Positions 42,630 to 52,249 are shown, counted from the stretch's first letter. The stretch is 64,000 bases of DNA from Psychrobacillus sp. OK032 (GCF_900111345.1 NZ_FOGY01000002.1:558001-622000); one strand, 5' to 3'. Numbers and translations: made by a program. Notes: generated from the sequence alone by a model not told the origin.

Positions 42630-44765
42630 TTGACATCAAAATTATTTGCATTAGATATAGGAACAAGATCTGTAGTTGGTATTATATTAGAAGAGCGCGA
42701 CGAGACCTTTCATGTTGCCGATATATTAGTAGAAGAACATAAAGAACGTGCAATGGTCGACGGGCAAATACATAATGTACTAAAAGTGGCTGAAGTAATT
42801 CAATCGATAAAAAAACAACTAGAGGAAAAACACGGTCCACTCGAGAAAGTGAGCGTTGCAGCAGCAGGACGAGCGTTAAAAACAGAACAAGCAGAGATTA
42901 AAATGGATATTAAAAATAGACCAATCTTTTCAGAGGACGATATAAGTCGGCTAGAGCTTTCAGCCGTTCAACAAGCACAAAATAATATTGTACAAAATGA
43001 CACAGAAAAAGAATCGAGCCACTACTACTGTGTTGGATATAGTGTTTTATACTACCGATTAGATGGAGAAGAAATTGGTAGTTTGGTAGACCAACAAGGT
43101 CGTGAAGCATCCATCGAAGTAATCGCAACCTTTTTGCCACGAGTAGTTGTCGAATCCTTACTTTCCGCTTTAAAAAGAGCTAATTTAGAAATGGAAGCTT
43201 TAACATTAGAGCCTATTGCAGCGATAAATGTACTAATCCCCCCTACAATGCGCCGATTGAATGTTGCGCTTGTAGACATAGGTGCTGGAACTTCCGATAT
43301 TGCAATTACAGACTTTGGTACTGTTGTCGCATATGGGATGGTGCCAACTGCGGGAGATGAAATTACAGAAGCATTAAGTGATCATTACTTACTGGATTTT
43401 CCACTTGCAGAAGATGCAAAAAGAGCGATTAATACGAATGACTTTATCCAGATACAGGATATTCTTGGATTCGAGCAAAATATCCCAAAAGAAGAAATGA
43501 TTGCTGCGATCAAACCGGCAACGTTGGAGCTAGCAACATCCGTTTCGAACGAAATTCTTCGGTTGAATAATAACCGACCAACAAAAGCAGTCATGCTTGT
43601 TGGTGGAGGAAGCCTAACCCCTTCCTTTACTACGGTTTTAGCTGAAAAACTAAATTTACCAGTGAATCGTGTAGCAGTCCGAGGAATTGATGCTATACAA
43701 AACTTAACAAAAGAAGCACATATCCCTGTATCTCCAGAACTTGTTACACCAATTGGAATCGCGATTGCTGCAAAAAGGGCACCAATACAATATATGTCCG
43801 TAAAAGTTAATAACCAAGTCGTTCGCCTATTTGAGCTCAAAGAAATGACTGTAGGAGACGCACTGCTTGCAGCGAATATCCCTACCCGAAAGTTATACGG
43901 CAAACCGGGAGCAGCACTTTCTGTGGAAGTAAATGGACAAACAATACACATTCCAGGAGAACATGGGAAACCAGCTGTAATTATATTAAATGGACAGAAA
44001 ACTAATACAAAAGCAGTGATAAAAAATAAGGATATCATTGAATTATTAGAAGCAGGGAATGGAAAAGAGGGTTCCGCTTCTGTACGTGATTTAATCGATG
44101 AAGCTTCTATCAAAATGATCTATTTTCAAGGTGTTTTACATACAGTTGAACCGACAATAGAGGTTAATGGAGTGAAGATATCACTGGATACCACATTAAA
44201 GGAAAGAGATAAAATTACGGTCGATACACCTCAAACAGTTGAACAAGTTTTACATGCGATCCGAAAAGAACACTATGTAGCACAGTTGAATCCATATACG
44301 ATAACGATTAACGATAAAAGTCATTATATTCCAGACTTGTCATCAAAATTATTGTTAAATGGAAACATCGTAAAGCTTTCATACCCTGTTCAAGACAATG
44401 ATATTTTAGAAATAGGTGTAGCGTCGCTTCCAACTCTACAACAGCTTGCTGATCAGCTAGAGAAGAAATTGATCGAGCGCATCATACTTACTTTTCAAGG
44501 AGAAGCAATCGAGCTTACAAGAGAATGTGCGGTCGTTTCGATCGATGAAAAGGTGTTAGTTTCCTCGGAAAGTATTCCGAGTGGTACAATTCTTCAATGG
44601 AAGCAGCTAAACCTTGCTCCTTGGATTTTTCAGGATGTTTTCCGTTTTACAGATTGGAATATGCCAGAAGGTGCTGGTTCGTTTCAAATTATTAGAAACG
44701 GTCATCCTTCTCGGTTTGATGAAGAGATTTTTGGTGGAGACCAGTTAGAAATAGTCTTCAAATAA
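42630..44765 (+). CDS. Large FtsA/PilM-like ATPase with C-terminal beta-grasp-like repeats
   Basis: A 711-residue protein starting at TTG (42630), 9 nt after AAAGGA. Residues ~1-385 are an actin-fold ATPase of the FtsA/PilM group: LFALDIGTRSVVGIIL (phosphate 1), an SHS2-like insert with LEKVSVAAAGRALKTEQAE, NVALVDIGAGTSDIAI (phosphate 2) and AVMLVGGGSLTPSF (adenosine). The remaining ~325 residues repeat a pattern of NG...DxI/L: ILNGQKTNTKAVIKNKDIIE, VNGVKISLDTTLKERDKITV, LLNGNIVKLSYPVQDNDILEI and RNGHPSRFDEEIFGGDQLEIV, resembling ThiS/MoaD-like beta-grasp ends. There is no membrane segment. It is probably a cell-division or envelope scaffold; canonical ftsA lies elsewhere with ftsZ. Confidence 0.75.
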   Translation: MTSKLFALDIGTRSVVGIILEERDETFHVADILVEEHKERAMVDGQIHNVLKVAEVIQSIKKQLEEKHGPLEKVSVAAAGRALKTEQAEIKMDIKNRPIFSEDDISRLELSAVQQAQNNIVQNDTEKESSHYYCVGYSVLYYRLDGEEIGSLVDQQGREASIEVIATFLPRVVVESLLSALKRANLEMEALTLEPIAAINVLIPPTMRRLNVALVDIGAGTSDIAITDFGTVVAYGMVPTAGDEITEALSDHYLLDFPLAEDAKRAINTNDFIQIQDILGFEQNIPKEEMIAAIKPATLELATSVSNEILRLNNNRPTKAVMLVGGGSLTPSFTTVLAEKLNLPVNRVAVRGIDAIQNLTKEAHIPVSPELVTPIGIAIAAKRAPIQYMSVKVNNQVVRLFELKEMTVGDALLAANIPTRKLYGKPGAALSVEVNGQTIHIPGEHGKPAVIILNGQKTNTKAVIKNKDIIELLEAGNGKEGSASVRDLIDEASIKMIYFQGVLHTVEPTIEVNGVKISLDTTLKERDKITVDTPQTVEQVLHAIRKEHYVAQLNPYTITINDKSHYIPDLSSKLLLNGNIVKLSYPVQDNDILEIGVASLPTLQQLADQLEKKLIERIILTFQGEAIELTRECAVVSIDEKVLVSSESIPSGTILQWKQLNLAPWIFQDVFRFTDWNMPEGAGSFQIIRNGHPSRFDEEIFGGDQLEIVFK

Positions 44766-44806
44766 GAAAGAGGCTGTCCCTAATTTCAAAATTAGAAAAA
44801 TATAGA

Positions 44807-44848
44807 AAAAAACAGGTATAGAAAAAGCTCTTTCTATGCCTGTTTTTA
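44807..44848. terminator. Convergent terminator, FtsA-like gene / ytxH
   Basis: AAAACAGGTATAGAAA and TTTCTATGCCTGTTTT form a long stem with U-runs on both sides. Confidence 0.88.
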
Positions 44849-44855
44849 TTTATTT

Positions 44856-45434
44856 TTATTTATTCGAGTTATTAGTACCTACTACAGCTTCTTTAATCGC
44901 TTCTGCAACCGCTGTAGTGTCTTCTTGCTCTGCAGTTACCTCGTCTGTTGTATTTGAAATAGTTTCCATGTAATCCATTGGTTCTTCACCTTCATACGAA
45001 GCAGTACCGTCGTCTAAAGGTGAAGTTGGTTGTCCTTTAATTGACTTTACTTTATCCACTAATTGGCCCGATTGCTCTTGTAATTGCTTTGAGATTTGAG
45101 TCGTTTTCTCTTTGGCCGTCGAAGAAAAATCTAAAGTTTTTTCTTTTAATTGGCTAGCTTGCGTAGAAAGATTGCCACGAAGCTCTGATCCTGTTTTAGG
45201 AGCTAATAATAATGCAGTCGCAGCACCGATAATACCACCGATGAATACCCCAATGATAAAATCCTTCCCGTTTACTTCTTCTTCTCGGTAAACACTATCT
45301 CTTGTTTCGTTGTAATAAGGAACTGGTGGATAACTTGGAGCTGCTTGTCGATCATACGAAGTTTGGTTTGCAAAATATTCATGATTATAGGATGCTTCAT
45401 TATAATTTGGCTTTTTTGGTTCGTGATTGCTCAT
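44856..45434 (-). CDS. ytxH: YtxH domain general stress protein
   Basis: A 192-residue protein with an N-terminal polar region (1-55, rich in Tyr and Pro), one membrane/amphipathic segment DFIIGVFIGGIIGAATALLLAPKTGSELR (~58-86; the GxxxGAxxALLLAPKSG motif defines YtxH), then a helical Gln/Lys-rich stretch and an acidic C-terminus. YtxH is part of the sigma-B general stress regulon in B. subtilis. It is translated 14 nt after ytxG ends. Confidence 0.88.
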   Translation of the reverse strand: MSNHEPKKPNYNEASYNHEYFANQTSYDRQAAPSYPPVPYYNETRDSVYREEEVNGKDFIIGVFIGGIIGAATALLLAPKTGSELRGNLSTQASQLKEKTLDFSSTAKEKTTQISKQLQEQSGQLVDKVKSIKGQPTSPLDDGTASYEGEEPMDYMETISNTTDEVTAEQEDTTAVAEAIKEAVVGTNNSNK

Positions 45435-45448
45435 TTAAATTCCTCCAA

Positions 45449-45913
45449 TTATAGGTTTGTTTTTTTATTATGATCAAAATTATGATAACCTGCTTGCTCC
45501 AACTCTTTCCGTTCTTTCCATTTATCTCGTATTCCTAATATTACATTACTCCACTGGACAACTTGCGCAATTTTTTCCTCGTTCTTTTCTACTTCCGATG
45601 TAACAGAAGATGTGAGGCGCTGTATGGAATGGTTAAAACCACTGACAGAAGTACCTACATTTTTTACAGCATCGACAACTGTATTTAGTTTTTCAGACTT
45701 TTCTTGAATATCTTCCGCTAACTCGTTTGTTTTATGAAGAAGTTCCGCTGTTTCTTTTGTAACATTTTGTAGATTTGTATCAAGTCCATCTAATGTGCCC
45801 GCAACATTATTTAAAGTCTTTTTAACTGAAGACAATGTAACAGCAAGACTTATACAAAGCACTAAAAATGCAACTGCAGCTATAATAGCAGCTATGTATA
45901 AAAGATTTTCCAT
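45449..45913 (-). CDS. ytxG: DUF948 protein YtxG
   Basis: A 154-residue protein with an N-terminal membrane helix (ENLLYIAAIIAAVAFLVLCISLAVTL, 2-27) followed by an extended coiled coil (TLNNVAGTLDGLDTNLQNVTKETAELLHKTNELAEDIQEKSEKLNTVV) and a basic tail. This is the standard DUF948 layout. With ytxH it forms the ytxG-ytxH stress operon; GGGAGAG precedes its ATG. Confidence 0.9.
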   Translation of the reverse strand: MENLLYIAAIIAAVAFLVLCISLAVTLSSVKKTLNNVAGTLDGLDTNLQNVTKETAELLHKTNELAEDIQEKSEKLNTVVDAVKNVGTSVSGFNHSIQRLTSSVTSEVEKNEEKIAQVVQWSNVILGIRDKWKERKELEQAGYHNFDHNKKTNL

Positions 45914-46020
45914 TTTGTATTCTCTCCCTTTCTTCGTTGTCCTATAACATTTTTACCCTAAAAGATTAAAATTAAACTTCTTTCTCTATTACTATACTAC
46001 GTTTCTTTCAAATATCCTTT

Positions 46021-46059
46021 AAAAAAATGCTTAATCACAGAAGGATTAAGCATTTTTTT
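46021..46059 (-). terminator. Terminator after murC
   Basis: AAAAAAATGCTTAATC - 7 nt - GATTAAGCATTTTTT, a 10-bp GC-containing stem with a seven-residue U-run on the minus strand, reaching the murC stop codon. Confidence 0.92.
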
Positions 46060-47360
46060 CACCTATTTAGTTTTTCTTCGAAAGCTTGCTGATATTTTTG
46101 TACATCACCAGCTCCCATAAATAAATAAACCGCATCTTCATAGACAAGTAATTGTTCAACTGTCTCTTCATGCAAAATTTGACTGTTTTCGATTAAATCG
46201 GCAAGTGTTTGAACCGACAATTCCCCAGCATTTTCTCTGGCTGATCCGAATATATCACATAAATAAACTTCATCTGCTAAACTTAGGCTTTCGCTAAATT
46301 CATGCAGAAACTTTTTCGTTCTAGTAAATGTATGTGGTTGAAATATCGCAACGATTTTTCGTTTTGGATATTTTTGCTGTGCTGATTGAATCGTTGCTTT
46401 AATTTCTGTTGGATGATGGGCATAGTCATCAATAATAACTCGGTCCCCGATAACTGTTTCTGTAAAGCGTCTTTTCACACCTTCAAACGTTTCTAATCCT
46501 TTTTGGATAATATCGGCCGGAACTTCTTCATAATGGCATAAAGAGATAACTGAGAGCGAATTTAATACGGCATGGTCACCGAACAATGGAATCGTAAAAC
46601 GCTCATAGAATTCGTTTCGCACAAACACATCAAAAGATGTTCCTTCTGTTGTTTTCTCTATATTACGGGCTGCAAAATCATTGTGCTCCCCAAAACCGTA
46701 ATAGACAACTGGTACTGGTGCTTTTATCTTTTGTAAATAGGCATCGTCGCCACAAGCAATAATTCCTTTTTTCACTTGCATCGCCATCGATTGAAATGCA
46801 TTAAAAACATCTTCAATATCTTGGAAATAATCTGGGTGATCGAAGTCAATATTGGTCATGATTGCATAGTCCGGACTATAAGCCAGAAAATGTCTACGAT
46901 ATTCACATGCCTCAAATACAAAGTTGGTTGCTTCCTTTTCGCCTTTTCCTGTACCATCCCCGATTAAAAAGGAAGTAGGTGCATACCCACTTAATACATG
47001 AGAAAGCAATCCAGTTGTAGACGTTTTGCCATGTGCTCCTGTTACTGCAATGGAAGTAAATCGGCTCATATAGTCACCTAAAAAATTATGGTAACGAATG
47101 ACTTCCAGACCTAGTTCCTTTGCTCTTAAAAGTTCAGGATGATTATCAGGAAAAGCATTTCCTGCAATAACTGTCATACCCTCTTCAATATTTGCTTCAT
47201 CAAATAACAACACATTTATATTTCTTTCATGTAACGGCTTTTCTGTAAAGAAATACTTTTCGATATCAGAGCCTTGTACTTCATTTCCTACATCATATAA
47301 AATTTGTGCCAAAGGGCTCATTCCTGACCCTTTGATACCTGTAAAATGATACTTTGTCAT
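46059..47360 (-). CDS. murC: UDP-N-acetylmuramate--L-alanine ligase
   Basis: MurC adds L-alanine to UDP-MurNAc in the cytoplasm. The 433-residue protein has the N-terminal UDP-binding loop [19 protein letters not shown], the ATP P-loop [18 protein letters not shown] (~residue 107), [11 protein letters not shown] (a Glu equivalent to the metal site), [11 protein letters not shown] and the ligase C-terminal motif [15 protein letters not shown]. Its place between sftA and ytxG matches B. subtilis. Confidence 0.95.
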   Translation of the reverse strand: MTKYHFTGIKGSGMSPLAQILYDVGNEVQGSDIEKYFFTEKPLHERNINVLLFDEANIEEGMTVIAGNAFPDNHPELLRAKELGLEVIRYHNFLGDYMSRFTSIAVTGAHGKTSTTGLLSHVLSGYAPTSFLIGDGTGKGEKEATNFVFEACEYRRHFLAYSPDYAIMTNIDFDHPDYFQDIEDVFNAFQSMAMQVKKGIIACGDDAYLQKIKAPVPVVYYGFGEHNDFAARNIEKTTEGTSFDVFVRNEFYERFTIPLFGDHAVLNSLSVISLCHYEEVPADIIQKGLETFEGVKRRFTETVIGDRVIIDDYAHHPTEIKATIQSAQQKYPKRKIVAIFQPHTFTRTKKFLHEFSESLSLADEVYLCDIFGSARENAGELSVQTLADLIENSQILHEETVEQLLVYEDAVYLFMGAGDVQKYQQAFEEKLNR

Positions 47361-47495
47361 ACGTTTGTAAACCTCCTGGGGCTATCCCCGCTTAAATACA
47401 CTATTCAATCGTTTATTACTTTCATTTATCCATTCATTTGCTTAGACGTACTCCCCATTATATCATTTTTTTATACATACATTTAATAAATAATA

Positions 47496-50400
47496 TTAAC
47501 TAAATATTTGTTCTAAACTATCGTTAGTAAGTAACACATCTCTTGCTTTACTACCTCTTTGCTCTGTAATATAACCACTCTCATACATAGAATCGATCAG
47601 TCTTGCAGCACGATTATACCCAATGTGGAATTTACGCTGTAGTAAGGAAGTTGAAGCCGTTCCTTGTTCGACGACAAAACGGCATGCTTCTTCAAATAAT
47701 TCATCTTGCTCGGAAATTTCCGCTCGTTGAAGCAATTCTTCTTGTTCGAAGATATACTCGGGTGTTCCTTGACTTCTTGCATATGCGATAACCGCTTCGA
47801 TTTCATCGTCTGTTACATAAGTACCTTGTATACGAACAGGACTAGACATGCCATTTCCTTGATACAGCATATCTCCTTTCCCAAGTAATCGCTCTGCTCC
47901 TTGTTGATCTAAAATCGTGCGTGAATCAATTTGAGAAGAGACAGAAAATGCAATACGTGTAGGAATATTCGCTTTAATAAGCCCCGTAATAACATCTACA
48001 GACGGACGCTGAGTAGCTAAAACTAAATGAATTCCACAAGCTCTTGCTTTTTGTGCAATGCGACAAATAGCATCTTCCACTTCTGCAGGAGCCATCATCA
48101 TTAAGTCCGCAAGTTCATCAATTACAATAACGAGGTACGGAAGTTTTTGAGCAAATTTTCTCTTCTCAGTAGCAAGTGTGTTATACCTGCTAATGTCTCG
48201 CACACCAATATGTGCAAATAACTGATAGCGACGCTCCATTTCCTCAACAGCCCATTTCAAAGCAGCAGTTGCTGCTTTTACATCTGTAATTACAGGACTT
48301 ACCAAATGCGGAATATGATTAAAAGGAGCAAGCTCTACCATTTTGGGATCAATTAATAGTAATTTTACTTCTTCTGGAGTAGCTTTATACAACAAACTCA
48401 CAAGTAAAGAGTTAATAAATACTGATTTTCCTGATCCTGTTGCTCCTGCAATTAAACCATGGGGCATTTTTCGTAAATCTAGTGTCACGGGTTTTCCAGT
48501 AAGATCGAGTCCAAGTGCTGCTTCAAGTGGTGAATCTGACTGCACAAAAACTTCCGTATTGAGCACTTCCGATAAGCGAACCGCTCGTGACGTTCGGTTA
48601 GGAATTTCGATTCCAATCGATCTCTTTCCTGGGATTGGTGCTTGAATACGGATATCTTTTGCAGCAAGCGCTAATTTTAAATCATCTGCTAAGTTACGGA
48701 TTTTACTTACTTTCGTACCGTGACCTACAGTCAGTTCAAATTGTGTTACAGCTGGACCTTGAACCATCTGAACAATTTCACCTGTTACTTGAAAATGGGA
48801 TAATGCTTCTACTAATGTATATGCCTGTTCTTCCATCCATTCTTTGTCATCATCCTTCATTTCCGGAGGAAGCAAATAACTGAATGATGGTCTCGTGTAG
48901 TTATTAGATGGAACGATTTCCTGCTCCACTTGCTCTTCTTTTTCATTTGGCGAGATTTCTGGTACTTCGTTTTTCTCTTTAGGTTTTTGTGCTACAGGTT
49001 GATGTACATTATTAATATTTAGTCTATTCATCTTTTGCTTATCTGATTTCAACATTAGTACATTAAACGGGCGAATATTTTCTTTCTTAACTTCCGGCTC
49101 CTCTTCCTCTGCTTGTTCCAATACCGTTGATGGTTGTTCCTCCGCAAGTGTTGCAGCAGTTTCTTCGGTAGCAATTGCCTCTAGAACAACAGCACTTGGA
49201 GCTTCTACTTTGATTGGTTCTTCTATTTTTCCCTCTTTTTTTATCATTGCTTTTTCAATATGTTGTTTATCTGATTTCAGCATTAATACATTAAAAGGTC
49301 GGATATTTTCTTTTCGAACTTCTGGTGTTTCTTCTTGAACTTCCGGCTTTGCTTCCAGCACTTCTGGTGTTTCTTCTTGAACTTCAGGCTTTTCTTCTAG
49401 CACCTCTGGTTTTTCTGCTTGTATTTCCAGAGTTGCTTCTGGTACTTCTGGTGTTTCTTCCTGAACTTCTGGTGTTTCTTCTTGAACTTCAGGCTTTTCT
49501 TCTAGCACCTCTGGTTTTTCTGCTTGAACTTCAGGCTTTTCTTCTAGCACTTCTGGTGTTTCTTCTTGAACTTCAGGCTTTGCTTCTGGTACTTCCGGTG
49601 TTTCTTCTTGAACTTCAGGCTTTGCTTCTGGTACTTCTGGTGTTTCTGCTTGTACTTCAGGCTTTTCTTCTAGCACTTCTGGTGTTTCTTCTTGAACTTC
49701 AGGCTTTGCTTCTGGTACTTCTGGTTTTTCTGCTTGTACTTCCAGAGTTGCTTCTGGTACTTCTGGTGTTTCTTCCTGGACTTCTGGTGTTTCTTCTTGA
49801 ACCTCCGTTTTTTCTTCTTGTACTAGTTCTAGTGTAGATACAGATTCCTCTGTCTTCAAAAGTGTTGGTGTAACCTCTTCTTTTGCCATTTGTTCCAGTA
49901 TGGTACTAACTGGTGTTACTTTTACAATTACTTCTTCTATTTTCGTTTCCTTTTCTACTTTGTCTTCAATAGGTAGTTGCTTTTCTCTATTTTTCGAAAA
50001 ACCATAAATCGGTGACGGTACCTCTGTTGGCGTAAACGCTCTTTTTTTACTTGCTGCCGTAATAATGTCATCCGTCGTATTTTTAACTTGTCGTTGTTCT
50101 ACTTTCTGTATTTTACGTTGTTGCCAGGTTTCTTGAATTGTTCGTATTGGTGCATTGTCCACGGGTGGGTTTTCTATAGAATTTGAACTTTCTCTACTTT
50201 TTTTGGAAAACCCGTATACAGGTGAAGGTACTTCTGATGGTGTAAATGCTCTTTTTTTTCTAATAATTGCGGGCGTATCATCCACTGTAATCTTGTCCGA
50301 TCGGTGAATAATCGTTGGTTGCTTCCGTTGTTGCCACTTATCTTGCGTGTACAGTGGTTTATACAGCGGTTCTTCTGTTAATGGTTTTTCAATAAAAGGC

Positions 50401-50594
50401 TCATGTATGGTTTTCTCTTCGTTTGGTTGTGGTTGTTCAAATACCGTTTCATTTTTTTCATCATCCGAAATTAAAGGAAAGCGGAATGGTGTTTTTGATC
50501 GTGTAGTCGAAACAGTTTTCTCTTCTACTTCGATTTCTTCGCTATTGTCTTCTTCATTAAGTCCAAATAGTTTTTTAAACCAATTCAATTTCAT
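47496..50594 (-). CDS. sftA: DNA translocase SftA (FtsK family) with long repetitive linker
   Basis: A 1,032-residue protein from the ATG at 50594 (AAAGAGTG before it). SftA is the soluble FtsK homologue that clears DNA from the division septum; no transmembrane helices are seen. Residues ~1-540 are low-complexity: duplicated KKRAFTPxEVPSPxYGFSK motifs, about 22 heptads of VQEETPE/VPEAKPE type, and duplicated KKENIRPFNVLMLKSDKQ motifs. The motor covers ~580-950 with GATGSGKSVFINSLL (Walker A), LLIDPKMVEL, LPYLVIVIDELADLMM (Walker B) and LATQRPSVDVITGLIKANIPTRIAF. A C-terminal winged-helix gamma domain (FEEACRFVVEQGTASTSLLQRKFHIGYNRAARLID) would read orienting sequences. Confidence 0.93.
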   Translation of the reverse strand: MKLNWFKKLFGLNEEDNSEEIEVEEKTVSTTRSKTPFRFPLISDDEKNETVFEQPQPNEEKTIHEPFIEKPLTEEPLYKPLYTQDKWQQRKQPTIIHRSDKITVDDTPAIIRKKRAFTPSEVPSPVYGFSKKSRESSNSIENPPVDNAPIRTIQETWQQRKIQKVEQRQVKNTTDDIITAASKKRAFTPTEVPSPIYGFSKNREKQLPIEDKVEKETKIEEVIVKVTPVSTILEQMAKEEVTPTLLKTEESVSTLELVQEEKTEVQEETPEVQEETPEVPEATLEVQAEKPEVPEAKPEVQEETPEVLEEKPEVQAETPEVPEAKPEVQEETPEVPEAKPEVQEETPEVLEEKPEVQAEKPEVLEEKPEVQEETPEVQEETPEVPEATLEIQAEKPEVLEEKPEVQEETPEVLEAKPEVQEETPEVRKENIRPFNVLMLKSDKQHIEKAMIKKEGKIEEPIKVEAPSAVVLEAIATEETAATLAEEQPSTVLEQAEEEEPEVKKENIRPFNVLMLKSDKQKMNRLNINNVHQPVAQKPKEKNEVPEISPNEKEEQVEQEIVPSNNYTRPSFSYLLPPEMKDDDKEWMEEQAYTLVEALSHFQVTGEIVQMVQGPAVTQFELTVGHGTKVSKIRNLADDLKLALAAKDIRIQAPIPGKRSIGIEIPNRTSRAVRLSEVLNTEVFVQSDSPLEAALGLDLTGKPVTLDLRKMPHGLIAGATGSGKSVFINSLLVSLLYKATPEEVKLLLIDPKMVELAPFNHIPHLVSPVITDVKAATAALKWAVEEMERRYQLFAHIGVRDISRYNTLATEKRKFAQKLPYLVIVIDELADLMMMAPAEVEDAICRIAQKARACGIHLVLATQRPSVDVITGLIKANIPTRIAFSVSSQIDSRTILDQQGAERLLGKGDMLYQGNGMSSPVRIQGTYVTDDEIEAVIAYARSQGTPEYIFEQEELLQRAEISEQDELFEEACRFVVEQGTASTSLLQRKFHIGYNRAARLIDSMYESGYITEQRGSKARDVLLTNDSLEQIFS
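49318..49805 (-). repeat. 21-bp coding repeats in sftA
   Basis: About 22 consecutive 21-bp units encode heptads alternating VQEETPE, VPEAKPE, VLEEKPE, VQAEKPE and VPEATLE. Several neighbouring pairs are nearly identical at DNA level, consistent with expansion by slippage or unequal exchange. The opposite strand shows a long Leu-rich frame that is a by-product. Confidence 0.92.
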
Positions 50595-50656
50595 CACTCT
50601 TTCTAGTAGATACATTCTATTTTACCAATAAAAACAGTAGAAGTCCTTACTTAATA

Positions 50657-50691
50657 CAAAAAAGCACACCATATTGGCATGCTTTTTCGTA
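50657..50691. terminator. Terminator-like hairpin between ytpR and sftA
   Basis: AAAAAAGCA ... TGCTTTTT with inner GCACACCA/TGGCATGC pairing and T-runs on both sides. It follows the ytpR stop codon on the minus strand. Confidence 0.7.
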
Positions 50692-50733
50692 TTTTGATAT
50701 AAATTGGCTATTAACAGCTAAAGAGAACATGCC

Positions 50734-51339
50734 TTATGATACAAAGGCTGTTCCTATTTCGGCATTTTCTTCTAGAACTAATATACCTTTTACTTCTGGT
50801 GCGTTCGGTATTGCTAATTCTCTTGCGGAACATAACATACCAGTTGAAGCAATTCCGCGAAGTTCTGCATCTTTAATGATCATTCCAGAAGGCATAACTG
50901 CACCTACTTTTGCAACTACTACTTTTTGTCCCGCTTCCACATTTGGAGCTCCGCATACAATTTGTAAAGTCGTCTCGCCAACACTTACTTGGCAAACTTT
51001 TAATTTATCCGCATTCGGGTGTTGTTCTAATGATTCTACGTAACCAACAACAAACTTAGGAGATAAATCTACTTCTAATTGGAATTCTGCACCATTTGTA
51101 TTCAAAGCTTGCTGTACTTTTTCAACAAACTCTTGTGTTAGCTCAACATTGCCTTTTGTCTCAATTTTTTCGTATTTGCTAAAACCAAAAATATTGATCG
51201 CTAATACTTCGTTTGTTTGCGCATCTTTCACAAGCGTAACGTCACCTTTTGTTTCCGTCACGACTTTTTCAACTTTTTCAGGTGTTAATTGTACTAAAAG
51301 TACATCCCCTATACCAACTTCATTGTAAAAAATATTCAT
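50734..51339 (-). CDS. ytpR: YtpR: tRNA-binding (EMAP/OB-fold) protein
   Basis: A 201-residue protein. Residues ~1-85 form an N-terminal YtpR-specific domain; residues ~92-200 are the OB-fold tRNA-binding domain found at the N-terminus of phenylalanyl-tRNA synthetase beta: VGYVESLEQHPNADKLKVCQVSVG, IVCGAPNVEAGQKVVVAKVGA and LRGIASTGMLCSARELAI. A free-standing copy of this domain may act in tRNA handling, but its role is unknown. Its start overlaps the ytpQ stop by 4 nt (ATGA). Confidence 0.92.
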   Translation of the reverse strand: MNIFYNEVGIGDVLLVQLTPEKVEKVVTETKGDVTLVKDAQTNEVLAINIFGFSKYEKIETKGNVELTQEFVEKVQQALNTNGAEFQLEVDLSPKFVVGYVESLEQHPNADKLKVCQVSVGETTLQIVCGAPNVEAGQKVVVAKVGAVMPSGMIIKDAELRGIASTGMLCSARELAIPNAPEVKGILVLEENAEIGTAFVS

Positions 51340-52151
51340 TTGTCTTCTTTCTCCTTTGTTACTCGATTTTTCGCCATGATAAATATCGGCTCTAAATCTC
51401 CATTTTCATATATAAAAGATAATGAAGTAATTGGTACCGTTCCAACCGTGAAGAAATGCATCGTCATTTGAGCTAGAACGTCGTATCCAGTTTCATTTCT
51501 TATATCACCAATAATCATAACATCTTGATGGGGTACAGAAACAGTCATATCTCCAACAATTATTTTTTTCATATCACGGAGAAGCGATTCATTTAACATA
51601 CGACTAGCATCATACCCATCGTTATTATTAAAGAAATAAAACGTATTTTCGGAAACGTAATCTTTTTTGTAATTTGTTTCTAAGTTTCTAACTTGGAATA
51701 AAGCTCTTTCGCGAATTTCTGTTTCCCTAATATTCCAAGCTGCTAACATTTTTTCATCGAGTAAACGATAGGTGCTTCCTAAGTCTAATGCATAGTAAAT
51801 TCGTGTTTCCGCAGTATGGTCTTTTGTGATAAATTTATTGCCTTCGTTTGATTTTAGTGGAAAAGATGTAGAACGAATTACAGGAAAAATTGAAGAAGCA
51901 GGGTCAATTTCGCCCGCTTTTTCCTTTTCCATTGCTTGAAATGTTTGATGAATCGTATAGACTACTTCTTCGATAACTTGATCTTTCTTTGTTTCATATT
52001 TTGCTAAAATAGGAGGAATCGAAATATCAATTCCTTTTCCGATTTCTTTATGTGTTAATCGAAGTTTATTCGTCTCTCGATTATAATCATATGTATATAT
52101 TTCTTCTGATAGTTTTGTTTTTAAAACTCTTACAAGTTCAAGTGCTTTCAT
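51336..52151 (-). CDS. ytpQ: DUF1444 protein YtpQ
   Basis: A 271-residue protein of the DUF1444 family, function unknown. Features include an N-terminal helix, the stretch IDISIPPILAKYETKKDQVIEEVVYTIHQTFQ, FPVIRSTSFP and the C-terminal LAQMTMHFFTVGTVPITSLSFIYENGDLEPIFIMAKNRV. No enzyme motif is apparent. It is translationally coupled to ytpR and follows ytpP, as in B. subtilis. Confidence 0.9.
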   Translation of the reverse strand: MKALELVRVLKTKLSEEIYTYDYNRETNKLRLTHKEIGKGIDISIPPILAKYETKKDQVIEEVVYTIHQTFQAMEKEKAGEIDPASSIFPVIRSTSFPLKSNEGNKFITKDHTAETRIYYALDLGSTYRLLDEKMLAAWNIRETEIRERALFQVRNLETNYKKDYVSENTFYFFNNNDGYDASRMLNESLLRDMKKIIVGDMTVSVPHQDVMIIGDIRNETGYDVLAQMTMHFFTVGTVPITSLSFIYENGDLEPIFIMAKNRVTKEKEDK

Positions 52152-52208
52152 TAGTAGATCTTTCCCTTCAATTCAATCAATTACGCCACGGTGTAAATCT
52201 TGGCTGAA

Positions 52209-52243
52209 AAAAGTTAAACGGCCCACTATGAGTGAACCGTTAA
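52209..52243 (-). terminator. Terminator after ytpP
   Basis: On the minus strand TTTAACGG ... CCGTTTAA with inner CACT/AGTG pairing, followed by CTTTTTTC. Confidence 0.75.
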
Positions 52244-52249
52244 AATACT

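Noticed and set aside
43385-44113. 242-codon minus-strand frame inside the FtsA-like gene
   Set aside because: Antisense to a clearly coding frame with recognisable ATPase motifs; its Ser-rich composition is typical of a shadow frame.
49325-49837. 170-codon plus-strand frame rich in Leu, Val and Phe opposite sftA
   Set aside because: It is the antisense reading of the 21-bp coding repeats of sftA; the repetitive 'membrane protein' pattern is a by-product and it has no ribosome binding site.
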